53,805 nt of DNA from Methanomicrobiales archaeon (lineage in GTDB: Archaea > Halobacteriota > Methanomicrobia > Methanomicrobiales > JACTUA01): the NCBI GenBank assembly GCA_015660865.1, contig JACTUA010000007.1, positions 1 to 53,805 of the forward strand, given 5' to 3'. Shown piece after piece: positions 1 to 8,608 of this stretch (the first letter of the stretch is position 1; every line of letters starts with the position of its first letter). Both the position numbers and the translations under genes were made by a program. The notes under the pieces are model-generated. The model was given only the letters and a program-made list of their open reading frames with translations. It was not told the origin of the DNA and searched no databases.

Positions 1-183
1 GAGGCCGGTATGGAAGGGCTCCACCGGGTGGACGAGGAGCCGGGAGAGGCCCACCGAGATCGCCTTCTCCACCTGGTTCCCGGCGAGGTCCCTCCGGTAC
101 TGGTAGTGCCCCTCCCTCATCTCAAGGGAGAGGGAGAGACCGTCCCTCTCGAATATATACGGGGGTGAGAACTCACCAAACAC
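1..183 (-). CDS. DUF432-like protein, N-terminal fragment (runs off the left edge)
   Basis: The first 61 codons read open on the minus strand from a GTG at 183 and run off the window edge. The translation begins MFGEFSPPYIFERDG and ends at the edge with VHPVEPFHTGL. The opening and the HPVEP motif resemble the N-terminus of archaeal DUF432 proteins, a family of unknown function; this is recalled from memory and not searched. No strong ribosome binding site precedes the GTG, so it may be leaderless. It lies downstream of and co-directional with the isoprenoid cluster, separated by about 90 bases. Too short for the usual ORF length cut-off, but codon use matches the neighbours. Confidence 0.55.
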   Translation of the reverse strand, partial: MFGEFSPPYIFERDGLSLSLEMREGHYQYRRDLAGNQVEKAISVGLSRLLVHPVEPFHTGL

Positions 184-271
184 AAGAGAGCTTCAGAAGA
201 GAAAGACAAAAACCTTCCCTACGCGGGGAGGGGAGGGAAAACCCATGGCCCCGGCCTGAAAGATCCGCCGG

Positions 272-1450
272 TTACCCGCCGAATCCCCGGGTCGCCTCTG
301 CCACGCACTCCTCGCGGGTCCCGATCCGCACCATGGCGCCGCAGAGGGAGGGGACATAGGCATAGGCCTTGCCGCTGTCCACCATGACGGAGGAGTAGCC
401 CTCCATCATCGGGGAGACCACCATGCAGGTGTCGGCATAGACCCGGGCACCCGAGGCCTCGATCCCGTCCACGAGCGGCCGGTTCCGATCCAGGACCCAG
501 CGGGAGGTGAAGACAAAGAGGGGCTTCCTCACCCGTTTCCCCCTGAGGAGGCGGGCGATTCCCGCGAGCTCCTCAGCCGAGCAGTGGGGGCATCCCATGG
601 CCACCGCCTCCACCTCCATCCCTTTGAGGAGATCCCTGACCTCGGCGGATGTGATGATGTAGCTTTCCAGCGGGCCGGTTTCAGGCTGCCAGCGCCCGGC
701 CTCTGGGGTCACCCCCTCGACGTGAAAGAGGGCGACCGCACCGCTCGCCGCCATGGCAGCCCCCATCGCCTTCAGCTCATCAGGGACGGGCATGATCCCC
801 CGAAAGTAGGGGATCCGGTTCCCTGCCAGCTTTCCGGCGATGAACCCCAGCGCCCCGTAGTGATCCGGCCGGGTCCCGCCCCTGGAGAACCCTTCCACCC
901 GGATGATGAGATGCGGAGCACGTTCCCGGTCGAGGTGGAGCCCGTAGCACGGGGTCTTCCCGATGATGGCCGCGGCGAGTGCACCTGGCCCCCCCTCACG
1001 GTTTGTCCGGGCCCCGATGACCGAGTTTGCGTATGCGACCGCCGAGGACTCGGCCCAGGCGAGGTGCTCCCCGAACCGGGTCGGGAGGATCTCGTACGGG
1101 GTGCAGGTGCATTCCAGGCGGACCCCGAGTCGCCGGTATACCTCGAGGACCTTCTCCTGGTTCTCCGCGAACCCCGGAGGAATCCCGGCCTCCCTCCACC
1201 GCTCGCGGTCCATGCCCACCGGGTTGAGGATCGTGGGGACGGTCACCTCCGCGTCCAGGCTCTCGAGCCAGGCGAGCCCCCACCTCCCGATGGTCTTGTA
1301 GGAGGCCCCGCTCACCTGGGCGGATGCGACGGGGATGAGGCGCGAGGCACCGAAGACCTTGCCGAGCCCGACAAGGAGCTCCATCATCCTCCGGCGGGTC
1401 TCGCCCTCTCCGCCCCCGAGAATTCCTTCCTCCTCCCGGGTGAGTTCCAT
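272..1450 (-). CDS. Phosphomevalonate dehydratase large subunit (aconitase X family)
   Basis: 392 residues, of the AcnX/DUF521 family. In archaea this catalytic subunit, with a small DUF126 subunit, dehydrates (R)-5-phosphomevalonate to trans-anhydromevalonate 5-phosphate. Visible features are the CTCTPY motif near residue 114, a GCPHC motif near 290 and ADTC near 340, which fit the cysteines that hold the iron-sulfur cluster. The ATG at 1450 (MELTREEEG) was chosen because the longer frame starts inside the upstream gene with a low-complexity Arg/Gly leader. It lies 4 bases after the UbiD-type decarboxylase that uses its product, so the two act consecutively. The small subunit is not present in this window. 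Confidence 0.86.
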   Translation of the reverse strand: MELTREEEGILGGGEGETRRRMMELLVGLGKVFGASRLIPVASAQVSGASYKTIGRWGLAWLESLDAEVTVPTILNPVGMDRERWREAGIPPGFAENQEKVLEVYRRLGVRLECTCTPYEILPTRFGEHLAWAESSAVAYANSVIGARTNREGGPGALAAAIIGKTPCYGLHLDRERAPHLIIRVEGFSRGGTRPDHYGALGFIAGKLAGNRIPYFRGIMPVPDELKAMGAAMAASGAVALFHVEGVTPEAGRWQPETGPLESYIITSAEVRDLLKGMEVEAVAMGCPHCSAEELAGIARLLRGKRVRKPLFVFTSRWVLDRNRPLVDGIEASGARVYADTCMVVSPMMEGYSSVMVDSGKAYAYVPSLCGAMVRIGTREECVAEATRGFGG

Positions 1451-1454
1451 ACCC

Positions 1455-2693
1455 TTACGACCACCCCGCCCGCCGGAACCGCTCCTCCTCCCCCATCGCA
1501 ATGGTCGCGTCCACCCCCACCTTCACGTTCGTCCCGTCGTCGAGCTGGCAAGGGTCGAGGGACGAACCCCGGGCACCGGTGATGACGAGCACGCTCCGGT
1601 CGCCCCTCACCCGGGTGGCAACCGCGTACTCCACGTCGTGGATATCGAACGGATCGATATCCTCGTCCACCACCACCACGTGCTTCAGGGAGGTGTGGGC
1701 GGCAAACGCAGCAAGGATGGCGTTCTTCCCGTCGCCCTGGGTGGTCTTTCTGACCTGAATAACGGCATGGAGGTACCCGCACCCGCCCCTGGTGAGGTGG
1801 ACGTTCCTTACCTTTGTGACAGCCGATACCGCACGGTAGATGATGGGCTCGTACGGGACCCCCATGAGCATCTTGTGCTCGTCCCCACCGGGGAGGATGC
1901 TCGCATAGATGAAGTCCTCTCTTGCCTTCATCCCCGTGAACTCGATGACCGGCTCCTGGCGCACATCGTCATAGGTGCCGGTGATGTCCGCGAAGGGCCC
2001 TTCCCGTGCCCTCTCTCCCCCGATGAAGCCTTCCAGGATGATCTCGGCCTCGGGAACAAGGACACCGTTCCCGCACCTCGCCACCCGGATCCCGCCCCCC
2101 ATGAGCTCAGCTGCGTAGGGCAGCTCCATCCCGGGCGGGACGCGGGTGGTGGAGGCAAAGGTGACGGCAGGATGGACCCCGATGGCGACAGCTACCGGGA
2201 GCTTCCCACCCCGTTCAAGGGCAGCCATGAGCATGCCATGGGTGTGCCTCCCCTCCACGAGGCGCGCAACGACTCTCCGTTTATCAAGTACGAGCATGCG
2301 ATGGATGGAGGCATTCTCCACCCCGTCGAGCCGGGCGAAGACGATCCCTGCCGTGATATAGCGCCCCGCATCGCCCGGGTAGAACTTCATGACGGGAAGG
2401 AGAGAGAGATCCGGCTCTTCCATCCGGACCTTCCCCCCGACCTTCACATCCCCTTTGAAGCATGCTGCGGCGAGTCGCGGGACGATCTCCTCTTCCGGCA
2501 TCCTGAGGGCATGGGAGAGGGTCCTCCTCGTCGCTGTGAGGTTCATCACCGCCTCCTTCCCGTCGAGGTCCCGGAACCGGAGGATCCGGTCGTCTCCTGC
2601 GGCGATCTTTGCCGCCTCGTACTCGGTTGACACCCTCTGCGGGACCTCTTCCACCAGGCCCTTTGCCTCCATCTCTTTCAGGAACTCACGCAT
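1455..2693 (-). CDS. UbiD-family decarboxylase, probable trans-anhydromevalonate 5-phosphate decarboxylase
   Basis: 412 residues with the UbiD fold throughout; the motifs EGPFADITGTYD and LTRGGCGYLHAV are typical. Family members use prenylated FMN. Because the neighbours encode AcnX large subunit and UbiX, the best assignment is the archaeal decarboxylase that turns trans-anhydromevalonate phosphate into isopentenyl phosphate, not ubiquinone synthesis. The ATG at 2693 is preferred to a GTG at 2702: a GAGGTG ribosome site lies 11 bases before the ATG but only 2 before the GTG. It overlaps the end of ubiX by 8 bases, so the two are probably translationally coupled. Substrate assignment is inference from context. 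Confidence 0.85.
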   Translation of the reverse strand: MREFLKEMEAKGLVEEVPQRVSTEYEAAKIAAGDDRILRFRDLDGKEAVMNLTATRRTLSHALRMPEEEIVPRLAAACFKGDVKVGGKVRMEEPDLSLLPVMKFYPGDAGRYITAGIVFARLDGVENASIHRMLVLDKRRVVARLVEGRHTHGMLMAALERGGKLPVAVAIGVHPAVTFASTTRVPPGMELPYAAELMGGGIRVARCGNGVLVPEAEIILEGFIGGERAREGPFADITGTYDDVRQEPVIEFTGMKAREDFIYASILPGGDEHKMLMGVPYEPIIYRAVSAVTKVRNVHLTRGGCGYLHAVIQVRKTTQGDGKNAILAAFAAHTSLKHVVVVDEDIDPFDIHDVEYAVATRVRGDRSVLVITGARGSSLDPCQLDDGTNVKVGVDATIAMGEEERFRRAGWS

Positions 2694-3240
2694 CGTACCC
2701 ACCCCACCTCACCGGGAGATCGTGGGGGATCTCCAGGTGGTCCAGGACCCGTGCCACCACCATGTCCACCAGCTGCTCGATGGTCCGGGGCCGGTGGTAG
2801 AAGGCCGGGCTCGCCACCATGACGGTGGCCCCGGCGTCGTGTGCCGCGAGCATGTTCTGGAGGTGGATCCGGGAGAGGGGCATCTCCCGGAGGAGGAGGA
2901 TGCACCTCCGGCGCTCCTTGAGGGTAACGTCGGCGGCCCGGGTGACGAGGGTCTCGGCGTACCCGTGGGCGATGCCGGCAAGGGTCTTCATGCTGCAGGG
3001 GGCGATGACCATACCGTCGTGCCGGAAGGAACCGCTCGAGATGATCGCCCCGAGATCTTCGTTCCGGTAGGGGATTGCCCGGAGCCCGTCCAGGTCAACC
3101 GCCTCGTGCCGCGCGATCTCCCGGGCGGTCTTCGAGATGATGAGCCGGACCTCGGCGGATTTTCCGATCTCCTCTGCGATCCTGCGGCCGTATATGATGC
3201 CGCTTGCCCCTGTAATACCGACAACCACAACTTTTCCCAC
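2686..3240 (-). CDS. ubiX: Flavin prenyltransferase UbiX
   Basis: 184 residues, the normal length for UbiX/Pad1. It makes prenylated FMN, the cofactor of UbiD-type decarboxylases, from FMN and dimethylallyl phosphate. The N-terminal flavin-binding motif GITGASGIIYG is at residues 8-18; APCSMKTLAGIAHG and LLREMPLSRIHLQNM are family signatures. Translation starts at a GTG with a GGAGGA site 8 bases upstream. It is followed, with overlap, by the UbiD-type gene, which is the expected cofactor-maker and client pairing. Confidence 0.93.
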   Translation of the reverse strand: MGKVVVVGITGASGIIYGRRIAEEIGKSAEVRLIISKTAREIARHEAVDLDGLRAIPYRNEDLGAIISSGSFRHDGMVIAPCSMKTLAGIAHGYAETLVTRAADVTLKERRRCILLLREMPLSRIHLQNMLAAHDAGATVMVASPAFYHRPRTIEQLVDMVVARVLDHLEIPHDLPVRWGGYDA

Positions 3241-3264
3241 TCCACATTCCTCCGTTCCTGTCCC

Positions 3265-4464
3265 CTATGCGAGGGTGTCCTGCCGTGTCGCCTTCTTCAC
3301 GTGCAGCACTTCGATAGCCGCCCGCTCCACCGCCCCTGTATGCTCGCGGGGGGCATAGACCCCGAGGCGCCACTGGCTCCTCCTCGCCTCGTTCAGGGTG
3401 TTCACCAGGGGCGAGACGATGGAGAGGTCAAGGGTGACAGAGCGGTTCCTCACCTGCACCCCCATGGACATGTCGGCCGGGAAGGGGGCGATGTCCACGA
3501 TGACTTCCCACTCCTCGCGCCCCGCCGCCTCGGCTATCTCCCGTGCAAGGGCCCGCATCCTCTGGAGCAGCGGCTCGCTCGTGAGGAAGGAGGCACCCAC
3601 CTGGTCCTTTCCGACGTAGAGGGCCCTCTTGTACAGGCTTCTTTTCATGAGCCCCGCGAGGAGGGAGCGGGCCACGTCGCTCTTCGAGGCAGCAAGGACC
3701 TGGCAGAGCCCTGCGTCGTCGAGGGGCGGGATGCCACGGGGGTCACCGGATCCCCCTGCCGCGTGCTCGCAGAGAGCGAGACTGAGCATCGAGGTCGCGA
3801 TCCGGCTCGTGTGGTGGAAGTAGACGGCGGAACGCATGAGGGTCCGGGCGATGAGGAGGGACTCCGCGGCCTGGACCCCGCTCTCGACGATCCCGAGCCC
3901 TCCGTCGGTGAGGATGCTTGACTGGATGAGCCGCTCGGCATCCACCGTTCCGTAGGGAACACCGGTATAGTGGGCGTCCCTGAGAAGGTAGTCCATCCGG
4001 TCTGCATCGAGATCCCCGTGGATCAGGTCAGCAAGGGGGTGCTCTCCCCGGACGAGGGCAGAGATAGCGGCAGGGTCGAGATCTGCTTCCTCTATGGCCG
4101 ACGCGAGGGCAGGCTCCCCGAGGAGATGATCGACCTGGTGGTGGTCATGCCCCGCGAACTCGGAGAGGAAGGCCTCGCTCGTGTGCGAGAACGGGCCGTG
4201 CCCGATGTCATGGAGGAGCCCGGCCGCGCCGATGAGGAGGACGTCGGCGGGATCCAGCCCAAGGTGCCGTGCGAGGATCGTCGCGAGGTGCATGGTGCCG
4301 AGGGAGTGCTCGAACCGGGTATGGTTCGCCCCGGGGTAGACCAGGCAGGAGAACCCGAGCTGCTTCACGTGCCGGAGGCGCTGGACCGGCGGTGAGTCGA
4401 GGAGGGGGAGGAGCTCTGCCTCGACCTCCACGTAGCCGTGTACCGGGTCCTTGATGAACTTCAT
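3265..4464 (-). CDS. HD-superfamily phosphohydrolase (SAMHD1/dGTPase-like)
   Basis: 399 residues. The N-terminus MKFIKDPVHGYVEV and the motifs NHTRFEHSLGTMHLA (about 48-61), LLHDIGHGPFSHT (83-95, with the HD pair at 85-86) and DADRMDYLLRDA are those of archaeal HD phosphohydrolases related to SAMHD1 and dNTP triphosphohydrolases. The metal-binding H...HD...D set is intact, so it is probably an active nucleotide hydrolase; the substrate is unknown. It stops 24 bases before ubiX and is co-directional, so it may be the first gene of the isoprenoid transcript. Its promoter faces cofD in a 51-base divergent gap. Confidence 0.82.
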   Translation of the reverse strand: MKFIKDPVHGYVEVEAELLPLLDSPPVQRLRHVKQLGFSCLVYPGANHTRFEHSLGTMHLATILARHLGLDPADVLLIGAAGLLHDIGHGPFSHTSEAFLSEFAGHDHHQVDHLLGEPALASAIEEADLDPAAISALVRGEHPLADLIHGDLDADRMDYLLRDAHYTGVPYGTVDAERLIQSSILTDGGLGIVESGVQAAESLLIARTLMRSAVYFHHTSRIATSMLSLALCEHAAGGSGDPRGIPPLDDAGLCQVLAASKSDVARSLLAGLMKRSLYKRALYVGKDQVGASFLTSEPLLQRMRALAREIAEAAGREEWEVIVDIAPFPADMSMGVQVRNRSVTLDLSIVSPLVNTLNEARRSQWRLGVYAPREHTGAVERAAIEVLHVKKATRQDTLA

Positions 4465-4515
4465 CGGCTTTTCGTTTAAGAATCATCAAATATTCAATGA
4501 TAATAGTATTGGGTG
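4465..4515. promoter_or_regulatory. Divergent promoter region between the HD gene and cofD
   Basis: A 51-base AT-rich gap between two divergent start codons. TATA-like stretches (TTTAAG, AAATATT, ATAATA) occur for both directions. With so little room, at least one transcript must be leaderless or nearly so. A GGTG just before the cofD ATG is too close to act as a normal ribosome site. Confidence 0.5.
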
Positions 4516-5424
4516 ATGATCACCTTCCTCTCCGGAGGAACCGGGACACCGAAGCTCCTCCGCGGGGTGCGATCCCTCCTTCCGGACAAGGAGATAACGG
4601 TGGTGGTGAACACCGCCGAGGATCTCTGGATCTCGGGAAACCACCTCTCCCCGGATCTCGATACGGTGATGTACCTCTTTGCCGGCCTCGCCGATACCAC
4701 GACCTGGTGGGGGATAACGGGCGATAGCTTCACCACGCACGATGCCCTCAATGCGTGGGGCGGGGGAGAGCTTCTCAGGATCGGCGATCGCGACCGGGCA
4801 GTCCACATCCTGAGGGGCGAGATGCTCAGGAAAGGGATGCGGCTCACCGATGCGGCAGGCCTCATCTCGCGACGCATGGGGGTGGCGGCGACCCTCCTTC
4901 CCATGGCCGATACGCCGGTATCGACCCTTGTGGATACCGACCTCGGCCTCCTCCACTTCCAGGATTACTGGGTGAAGCACAGGGGTGCACCCCGGGTAAA
5001 GGAGGTGGTGAGGAGGTTTGCGGAACCGCCGAAGGCGACCCCCGAGGTGATCCGGGCCATCGGGAAGGCCGACGGTGTGGTCATCGGGCCCTCCAACCCT
5101 GTCACCTCCATCTCCCCCATCCTCGAGTGCGCCGGGGTTGTGGAGGCCCTCTCCCGGAAGTTCGTGGTGGCGGTAAGCCCCTTCATCGGCGACAGGCCGG
5201 TGAGCGGGCCGGCGGGTGAGCTGATGAGGGCATGGGGGTCAGAACCGACCTCGCAGGGCATCTTTGATCTCTACAAAGACATCCTCGACGTCTTTGTGCA
5301 GGACATCCGGGACCCGGTGAAGGTCGCGGGTGCGGTCCGGCTCGATACCCTCATGAGGGACAAGCCGGCGAGCGAGGCCCTTGCCCGGGAGATCCTGAAG
5401 CTCGTACAGGGGAAGACCTCATGA
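4516..5424 (+). CDS. cofD: 2-phospho-L-lactate transferase CofD (coenzyme F420 synthesis)
   Basis: 302 residues, normal for CofD. It transfers the activated phospholactate (or related) moiety to the deazaflavin Fo to give F420-0. The N-terminal motif [14 protein letters not shown], the stretch [21 protein letters not shown] (split around residue 40) and the later GPSNPVTSI are family hallmarks. Start is the ATG at 4516; a GTG immediately before it is in frame and cannot be excluded. F420 is the main electron carrier of hydrogenotrophic methanogens, which fits the rest of the window. Confidence 0.95.
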   Translation: MITFLSGGTGTPKLLRGVRSLLPDKEITVVVNTAEDLWISGNHLSPDLDTVMYLFAGLADTTTWWGITGDSFTTHDALNAWGGGELLRIGDRDRAVHILRGEMLRKGMRLTDAAGLISRRMGVAATLLPMADTPVSTLVDTDLGLLHFQDYWVKHRGAPRVKEVVRRFAEPPKATPEVIRAIGKADGVVIGPSNPVTSISPILECAGVVEALSRKFVVAVSPFIGDRPVSGPAGELMRAWGSEPTSQGIFDLYKDILDVFVQDIRDPVKVAGAVRLDTLMRDKPASEALAREILKLVQGKTS

Positions 5425-5471
5425 GGATGCACGGCGTCCTCTCTATGGAGCAGGGAAGGGCAGCGAGATGA
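5421..5471 (+). other. 16-codon ORF bridging cofD and the HEAT gene (possible translational coupler)
   Basis: An ATG at 5421 overlaps the cofD stop codon (ATGA) and opens a frame of 16 codons whose stop overlaps the start of the next gene (again ATGA). It could let ribosomes move from cofD to the HEAT-repeat gene, or it may be chance. There is no evidence that the peptide itself matters. Confidence 0.25.
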
Positions 5472-6220
5472 CCGGTCCGGAGATGACACCCGCGGGGGTC
5501 GAGAGTCTCAGGCTCCTCGGGGATGTCGAGGGACTCATCCGCGCCTTAAGCCCCGCCCATCCCGTGGAGGTGCGGAGGGCGGCCGCAGCCTCGCTCGGGG
5601 ACCTGGTGGACGGGAGGGCAGTGGAACCCCTCATCGGGATCCTCGGGGAGAAGGAGGAGCAGGTCAGGCTCGCGGCTGTCCTCTCGCTCGCGAAGATCGG
5701 GGACCCGAGGGCGGTCCCCCCCCTCGTGAACCTCCTCGCGGATACGGATGGGGATGTCAGGACCGCAACGGTCATCGCTCTGGGCATGGTGGGGGACCGG
5801 AGCTCGGTCCCCTCCCTCATCTCGGCAATCTCGGACCCACACACCCCGGTACGGGACGCGGTGGCGTGGGCTCTCGGCGCCATAAAGGACGAGCGGGCGG
5901 TCAGGCCCCTCATCAAGGCACTCTCCGATCCCGAATGGCACGTCCGGATGGAGGCCGAGTGGGCACTCCTTGAGATCGGCCAGCCGTCCGTGAAATCCCT
6001 CATCGCGGCCCTGCACGACGAAGGCGTCCGGTGGAAGGCGGCAGGGGTGCTCGTGAAGCTCGGGTCAATCGCCCTCGAATCCCTGAAGAAAGCCCTCAAT
6101 GAGACGGGGGATCCGAACATCAGGCAGGGTGGGGAATGGGCTCTCAGGAAGATCCAGGAGCTGAAAGCGAAGATGAAGGAGCGCGATCCCTTCGCCGGCC
6201 GGAATATCCCGAAGAGGTGA
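5468..6220 (+). CDS. HEAT-repeat protein (PBS-lyase type repeats)
   Basis: 250 residues composed of about seven HEAT-like repeats of 31 residues, with recurring phrases such as IGDPRAVPPLVNLL and DPEWHVRMEAEWALLEIG. Such repeats form an all-helical curved scaffold for protein binding; no catalytic motif is visible. It ends with a basic tail. The start ATG overlaps the stop of the 16-codon ORF. A second, longer HEAT protein follows 97 bases downstream, so the two look like products of an old duplication. The partner protein is unknown. Confidence 0.8.
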   Translation: MTGPEMTPAGVESLRLLGDVEGLIRALSPAHPVEVRRAAAASLGDLVDGRAVEPLIGILGEKEEQVRLAAVLSLAKIGDPRAVPPLVNLLADTDGDVRTATVIALGMVGDRSSVPSLISAISDPHTPVRDAVAWALGAIKDERAVRPLIKALSDPEWHVRMEAEWALLEIGQPSVKSLIAALHDEGVRWKAAGVLVKLGSIALESLKKALNETGDPNIRQGGEWALRKIQELKAKMKERDPFAGRNIPKR

Positions 6221-6317
6221 AGGCAGGGGGATTTTCGGGGGATGAGGCACCATCTCCCCATCGGCATGCCTATAAGAGCGACCGCCAAACCCTGAACCAT
6301 AGGGTGACGGGTGGAAC

Positions 6318-7280
6318 ATGGATCTGCTCGACGTCTTCAAACCGAACATCGCGAGGCTCAGGGACAGGAAGGATACGGAGGGCCTTGTCAGGGCCCTCGA
6401 TTACCGGAAGGATGCCGCGGTCCGGAAGGGTGCGGTGAAGGCCCTTGGGGAGGCCGCGGATCCAGCCCTCCTCGATCCCCTGGTGAAGGCCCTCAGGGAT
6501 CCGGATGACGGGGTGAGGTACGAGGCCGTGGAGGCCCTCGTGAGGCTGAAGGACCCGAGGGCGGTGGACCCCCTCTCGGCGAGCCTCCGGGACCCGGACA
6601 GCGACGTGCGCTTCGCGGCCGCATGGGCCCTCGGGGAGATACGGGACCCGAGGGCGGTGGGGACCCTTGTCGAGGCCCTCGGGGACGAGAGCTGGAGGGT
6701 CCGGACCGAGGCCCTTCTCGCCCTCTCCAAGATTGGGGACCCCGGGGTCAGGGACTCCGTGGTCGCCGCCCTCGGGGACGAGTACTGGCGCGTACGCACC
6801 GAGGCGGCCCGGGCCCTCGGGCTCCTCGCGAACCCTGCGGCCGAGGAGCATCTCATCGCGGCACTCGGTGACGAAAACTGGAGGGTCCGGCGGGAGGTCG
6901 TGAGAGCCCTGGGGAGCCTCAGGTCGGAGAGGTCCATGGAACCGCTCGTCCGGGCCATCGGGGACCCTGACGAGAACGTCAGGAGGGAGGCGGCATCCGT
7001 CCTCGAGGCGATGGGGCCGGCCGCCATCGCCCCGCTCTCGAGAGCCCTCCAGGGGGAGTCGAGGGAGGGCCGGCGGGAGGCGGCGAGGGCTCTCGGGAGG
7101 ATCCGGGACCCGAGCGCGATCGAGAGCCTCATCCCCCTCCTCCAGGACCGGGATCCGCAGGTGAGGGATGAGGCCCTTGTCGCCCTCGGGAGGATGGGGG
7201 GATCGGCGGTCAAACCTCTCGTAAAGGCCATGAGGGAGAAGGGGTTCTCCGATCTCCCTGGGAAGCGGGGAAGAACCTAG
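6318..7280 (+). CDS. HEAT-repeat protein (PBS-lyase type repeats)
   Basis: 320 residues with about nine regular 31-residue HEAT-like units; phrases such as LGEIRDPRAVGTLVEALGDE and WRVRTEA recur almost exactly, which suggests recent internal expansion. The N-terminus MDLLDVFKPNIARLRDRKDTEG caps the array. The gene has its own TATA-like element (CCTATAAG near 6270) and a ribosome site (GGGTGACGGGTGG) before the ATG, so it is probably transcribed separately from the first HEAT gene. Its TAG stop shares the palindrome CTAG with the stop of the convergent cbiA. Function unknown beyond protein binding. Confidence 0.8.
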   Translation: MDLLDVFKPNIARLRDRKDTEGLVRALDYRKDAAVRKGAVKALGEAADPALLDPLVKALRDPDDGVRYEAVEALVRLKDPRAVDPLSASLRDPDSDVRFAAAWALGEIRDPRAVGTLVEALGDESWRVRTEALLALSKIGDPGVRDSVVAALGDEYWRVRTEAARALGLLANPAAEEHLIAALGDENWRVRREVVRALGSLRSERSMEPLVRAIGDPDENVRREAASVLEAMGPAAIAPLSRALQGESREGRREAARALGRIRDPSAIESLIPLLQDRDPQVRDEALVALGRMGGSAVKPLVKAMREKGFSDLPGKRGRT

Positions 7281-8608
7281 GTCTTCAGGTACCCTTCCGC
7301 GGCCCTGACAAAGGATTCTGCAAACGCATCGGTGAAGTACGCGTGGGTGAAGGCACCCACGGTGTTCCCTTCGGTGAGCCCGTCGAGGCCGCCGCTGATG
7401 CCCGTACCCCGGGTGAGTTCCAGGGAGAACCGGGCATCCCGGGCGCATTCAAGCGTCGAATAGTGGAACTCGTGCCCCTGGAGAGCGAGGCCCGGGGTGA
7501 GGGCTGCGGCATGGCCTGTCGCGCGGGCCTCCACATAGCCTAGGGCCTGAACTCGCGGGGTCAGAATGGCCCGGGCCGGCAGCCAGCCGGCCATAGGGAA
7601 CTCCCCTCCTGCCGAGAGGGACTCACAGAGTGCGAGGAGGCCCCCGCACTCCCCGTAGACCGGCATCCCGTCGCTGCATGCGGTGCGGAGGTGCCGGAGG
7701 AAGGGGGAAGCAGAGAGGGCTTCGCTGTGCAGTTCGGGGTAGCCGCCCGGGAGGTAGAGGCCCTCCACATCAGGGAGGGGATCGGCGAGGGGGCTGAAGA
7801 TGACGAGACGGGCTCCCGCACGGGTGAGGCGGTCCAGGTTCTCCTGGTAGGTGAAGCAGAAGGCGGCGTCCCGGGCAACACCTATCCTGACCCGGCCAGG
7901 CTTCGATGGCGGAGCCGCCTTCGGTCCGTGGATCCCGGGAGCACCCCGAGCCAGCTCAAAGATCGCATCGAGATCGCAGCACTCCTCGAAGATCCCTGCC
8001 AGGGCGGAATGCGGCCTGACCTCGGAGGCCATGACAAGGCCGAGGTGCCGGCTCGAAAGCATGAGGTCTTCACGCCTTGGGATCCACCCGAAGGCCTTCA
8101 CCGAGAGGCCGGCCTCGATGAGGGACCGGTGCCTCCGGCTCCCCACGCAGTTGAAGATAAACCCCTCGGGCAGGGTCCCGGGCAGGTACGTGGCATATCC
8201 CTTGATCACGGCATGGACGGACCCTGACATGCCCCGGGGCTCCACCACGAGGATGACGGGGGCGGAGAGGAGCTCCGCGACGTGCGCGGTGCTTGCAACG
8301 GTACTTCCATCCACGCCGTCGAAGAGCCCCATCACCCCCTCGATAATGGCAAGATCGGCCCCCTCTGATGCCCGGGCGAAGACCGAGCAGACCTCTTCGT
8401 CGCCCATCATGAAGGGGTCGAGGTTCCGGGAGATCCGGCCGCAGATGGCGGTGTGGTGGGAGGGGTCGATGAAGTCCGGCCCCACCTTGAAGGGCTGGAC
8501 CGTGAGCCCGCGGGCCGCAAAGGCGGCCATGAGCCCCCGGGCAACGGTAGTCTTCCCGCACCCGCTCCAGGTGCCGGCGATGACGATCCTCGGGATGGCA
8601 TGATTCAT
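7277..8608 (-). CDS. cbiA: Cobyrinate / Ni-sirohydrochlorin a,c-diamide synthase (CbiA/CfbB family)
   Basis: 443 residues in two parts: an N-terminal P-loop ATPase (GTWSGCGKT at 12-20, then VGPDFIDPSHH) and a C-terminal class I glutamine amidotransferase domain (cysteine in YGECGGLLAL, histidine in GAFTHAYF). It amidates the a and c side chains of a corrin or of Ni-sirohydrochlorin. Context after cbiM-N-Q-O and next to the corrin genes favours CbiA, but the F430 enzyme CfbB is a close paralogue and cannot be ruled out. The start overlaps the cbiO stop (ATGA), implying coupling to the transporter. Confidence 0.85.
   Translation of the reverse strand: MNHAIPRIVIAGTWSGCGKTTVARGLMAAFAARGLTVQPFKVGPDFIDPSHHTAICGRISRNLDPFMMGDEEVCSVFARASEGADLAIIEGVMGLFDGVDGSTVASTAHVAELLSAPVILVVEPRGMSGSVHAVIKGYATYLPGTLPEGFIFNCVGSRRHRSLIEAGLSVKAFGWIPRREDLMLSSRHLGLVMASEVRPHSALAGIFEECCDLDAIFELARGAPGIHGPKAAPPSKPGRVRIGVARDAAFCFTYQENLDRLTRAGARLVIFSPLADPLPDVEGLYLPGGYPELHSEALSASPFLRHLRTACSDGMPVYGECGGLLALCESLSAGGEFPMAGWLPARAILTPRVQALGYVEARATGHAAALTPGLALQGHEFHYSTLECARDARFSLELTRGTGISGGLDGLTEGNTVGAFTHAYFTDAFAESFVRAAEGYLKT

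Noticed and set aside
584-1582. Long plus-strand frames opposite the isoprenoid genes
   Set aside because: High-GC antisense shadows: Pro/Arg/Gly-rich, no motifs, and fully inside genes with clear homology on the other strand.
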